DNA from: Phycisphaerae bacterium | GTDB lineage: Bacteria > Planctomycetota > Phycisphaerae > UBA1845 > Fen-1342 | Assembly: GCA_020058145.1 (NCBI GenBank) | Contig: JAGVEP010000494.1 | Span: 1-6,269, forward strand | DNA: 6,269 nucleotides | Direction: 5' to 3' | Shown: piece by piece, positions 5,660-6,269 of the stretch | Numbering within the stretch: position 1 is the first letter of the stretch | Layout: every line of letters starts with the position of its first letter | Notes under the pieces: model-generated | Seen by the model: only the letters and a program-made list of their open reading frames with translations | What the model was told of the DNA's origin: nothing | Database searches by the model: none | Position numbers and translations under genes: made by a program

Positions 5660-5691
5660 GCTATTCCCTCCGATAGGCAGGAGTGACACAC

Positions 5692-5710
5692 GCGGCCGCG
5701 CCCCGGCCGC
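5692..5710 (+). repeat. GC-rich hairpin in the fliD leader
   Basis: GCGGCCG (5692-5698) and CGGCCGC (5704-5710) form a perfect 7-bp stem with a 5-base loop, ending 15 bases before the fliD Shine-Dalgarno. No T-run follows, so it is not a terminator. It could modulate transcript stability or be incidental. Confidence 0.3.
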
Positions 5711-5725
5711 CGGACTGCGTTCCAC

Positions 5726-5731
5726 AGGAGG
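5726..5731 (+). promoter_or_regulatory. ribosome binding site of fliD
   Basis: AGGAGG lies six bases before the ATG at 5738. The full consensus core and near-ideal spacing fix the start. Confidence 0.8.
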
Positions 5732-5737
5732 AGCGCC

Positions 5738-6269
5738 ATGGGCAGGATAAGCAGCGGTGTCGGCCTGATTTCGGGCCTCAACACCCAGCAGATCATCGAC
5801 CAACTCATCGCCATCGAGGCTCGGCCGCGTGATGCGCTGCTGCAACGGCTAGCCGGGTTCACCGCGCAGAAAACGGCGTACCTGGACATTTCTGCGCGAA
5901 TCACGGCCGTGTTCGGACGGGTTTCGCTGCTCGCCAGCGCGAGTGCGTTCCGCAACGCCAAGGCGACGACGTCGCTGCCGGACGTGCTGTCCGCGTCAGC
6001 GGCCGTCGGGGCTCAACCAGGCACGTACCATTTCACCGTGCGGGCGCTGGCGGCGACGCACCAGCTTGTCAGCCGCGGGTTCGACAGCCGCACTGCGCCG
6101 CTGAGCAGCGGTCTGCTCACAATCGAATCGGCGGCGGCGCGGGTAAACAACGCCACCAACCTGACGGATCTGAACGGCGCCAACGGCGTGCGGCGGGGGT
6201 CGCTCAAGATCATCAACGGCACGCAACAGGCCACAATCAACGTCAACGACGCACTCACGGTTGGCGACG
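5738..6269 (+). CDS. fliD: flagellar filament cap protein FliD, N-terminal part (cut by window end)
   Basis: The frame is open from the ATG to the window edge, giving 177 codons. FliD (hook-associated protein 2) is exported through the flagellar type III apparatus and caps the filament tip, where it helps flagellin subunits fold into place. The N-terminus reads MGRISSGVGLISGLNT and continues into a heptad-like helical region (about 18-66, containing IIDQLIAIEARPRD at 19-32). This is the FliD N-terminal domain that forms the coiled-coil contact with the filament. Residues 157-177 (KIINGT...INVND...TVGD) match the flagellin hook 'IN' motif found in many FliD proteins and flagellins. There is no cleavable signal peptide, as expected for type III flagellar export. 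The central and C-terminal regions lie outside the window. The gene is divergent from the TPR-protein gene, and fliS or other flagellar genes may follow to the right. A different hook-filament protein is unlikely given the start motif. Confidence 0.87.
   Translation, partial: MGRISSGVGLISGLNTQQIIDQLIAIEARPRDALLQRLAGFTAQKTAYLDISARITAVFGRVSLLASASAFRNAKATTSLPDVLSASAAVGAQPGTYHFTVRALAATHQLVSRGFDSRTAPLSSGLLTIESAAARVNNATNLTDLNGANGVRRGSLKIINGTQQATINVNDALTVGD

Noticed and set aside
4727..5686. 319-aa open frame on the plus strand opposite the TPR gene
   Set aside because: It is antisense to a gene with a signal peptide, TPRs and a strong SD. Its composition is typical of a GC-rich shadow frame and no family motif is seen.
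5119..5961. 280-aa minus-strand frame spanning the fliD start and the TPR gene
   Set aside because: It overlaps the well-supported fliD start antisense and the TPR gene in another frame. It is Arg/Ser/Pro-rich shadow sequence without motifs.

Overview
The window is GC-rich, densely coded bacterial chromosome. Two things suggest a planctomycete or a close relative: the N-terminus of the flagellar cap protein at the right end (MGRISSGVGLISG..., then an 'IEARPRD' stretch), which resembles planctomycete FliD as I remember it, and a strongly GC-biased third codon position. This placement is a judgement from memory, not from a search.

Layout. Positions 1 to about 97 are the 3' tail of a group II intron: a recognisable catalytic domain V hairpin followed by a domain VI stem with a bulged adenosine. 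The rest of the intron lies to the left of the window. Directly against its 3' end starts a TrkH/KtrB-family cation transporter gene (96-1451). A 113-base gap follows and holds a small CGCAGAGA-type repeat. Next comes a tightly packed three-gene nonulosonic (sialic-type) acid cassette, neuA-neuB-neuC (1565-4508). Its two internal junctions are both 4-base GTGA stop/start overlaps. On the opposite strand, overlapping the neuC stop by 4 bases, is an exported TPR-repeat protein of unknown function (4505-5473). A 264-base divergent spacer with candidate promoters separates it from fliD (5738 onward), which runs off the right edge.

How the genes may work together. The three neu products make a complete short route: a hydrolysing UDP-GlcNAc 2-epimerase yields ManNAc, a PEP-dependent synthase condenses it to the nine-carbon acid, and a cytidylyltransferase activates it as the CMP-sugar. 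No glycosyltransferase for the activated sugar is present. Because fliD is close by, flagellar glycosylation is a reasonable hypothesis, but a cell-surface or exopolysaccharide role is equally open.

I see no clearly undescribed system. The points most worth checking are the intron tail that supplies the ribosome-binding region (and probably part of the start codon) of the transporter gene, an Ala at the position of the fourth selectivity-filter glycine of that transporter, and an Asp in place of Glu in the HGGE-type signature of the epimerase.
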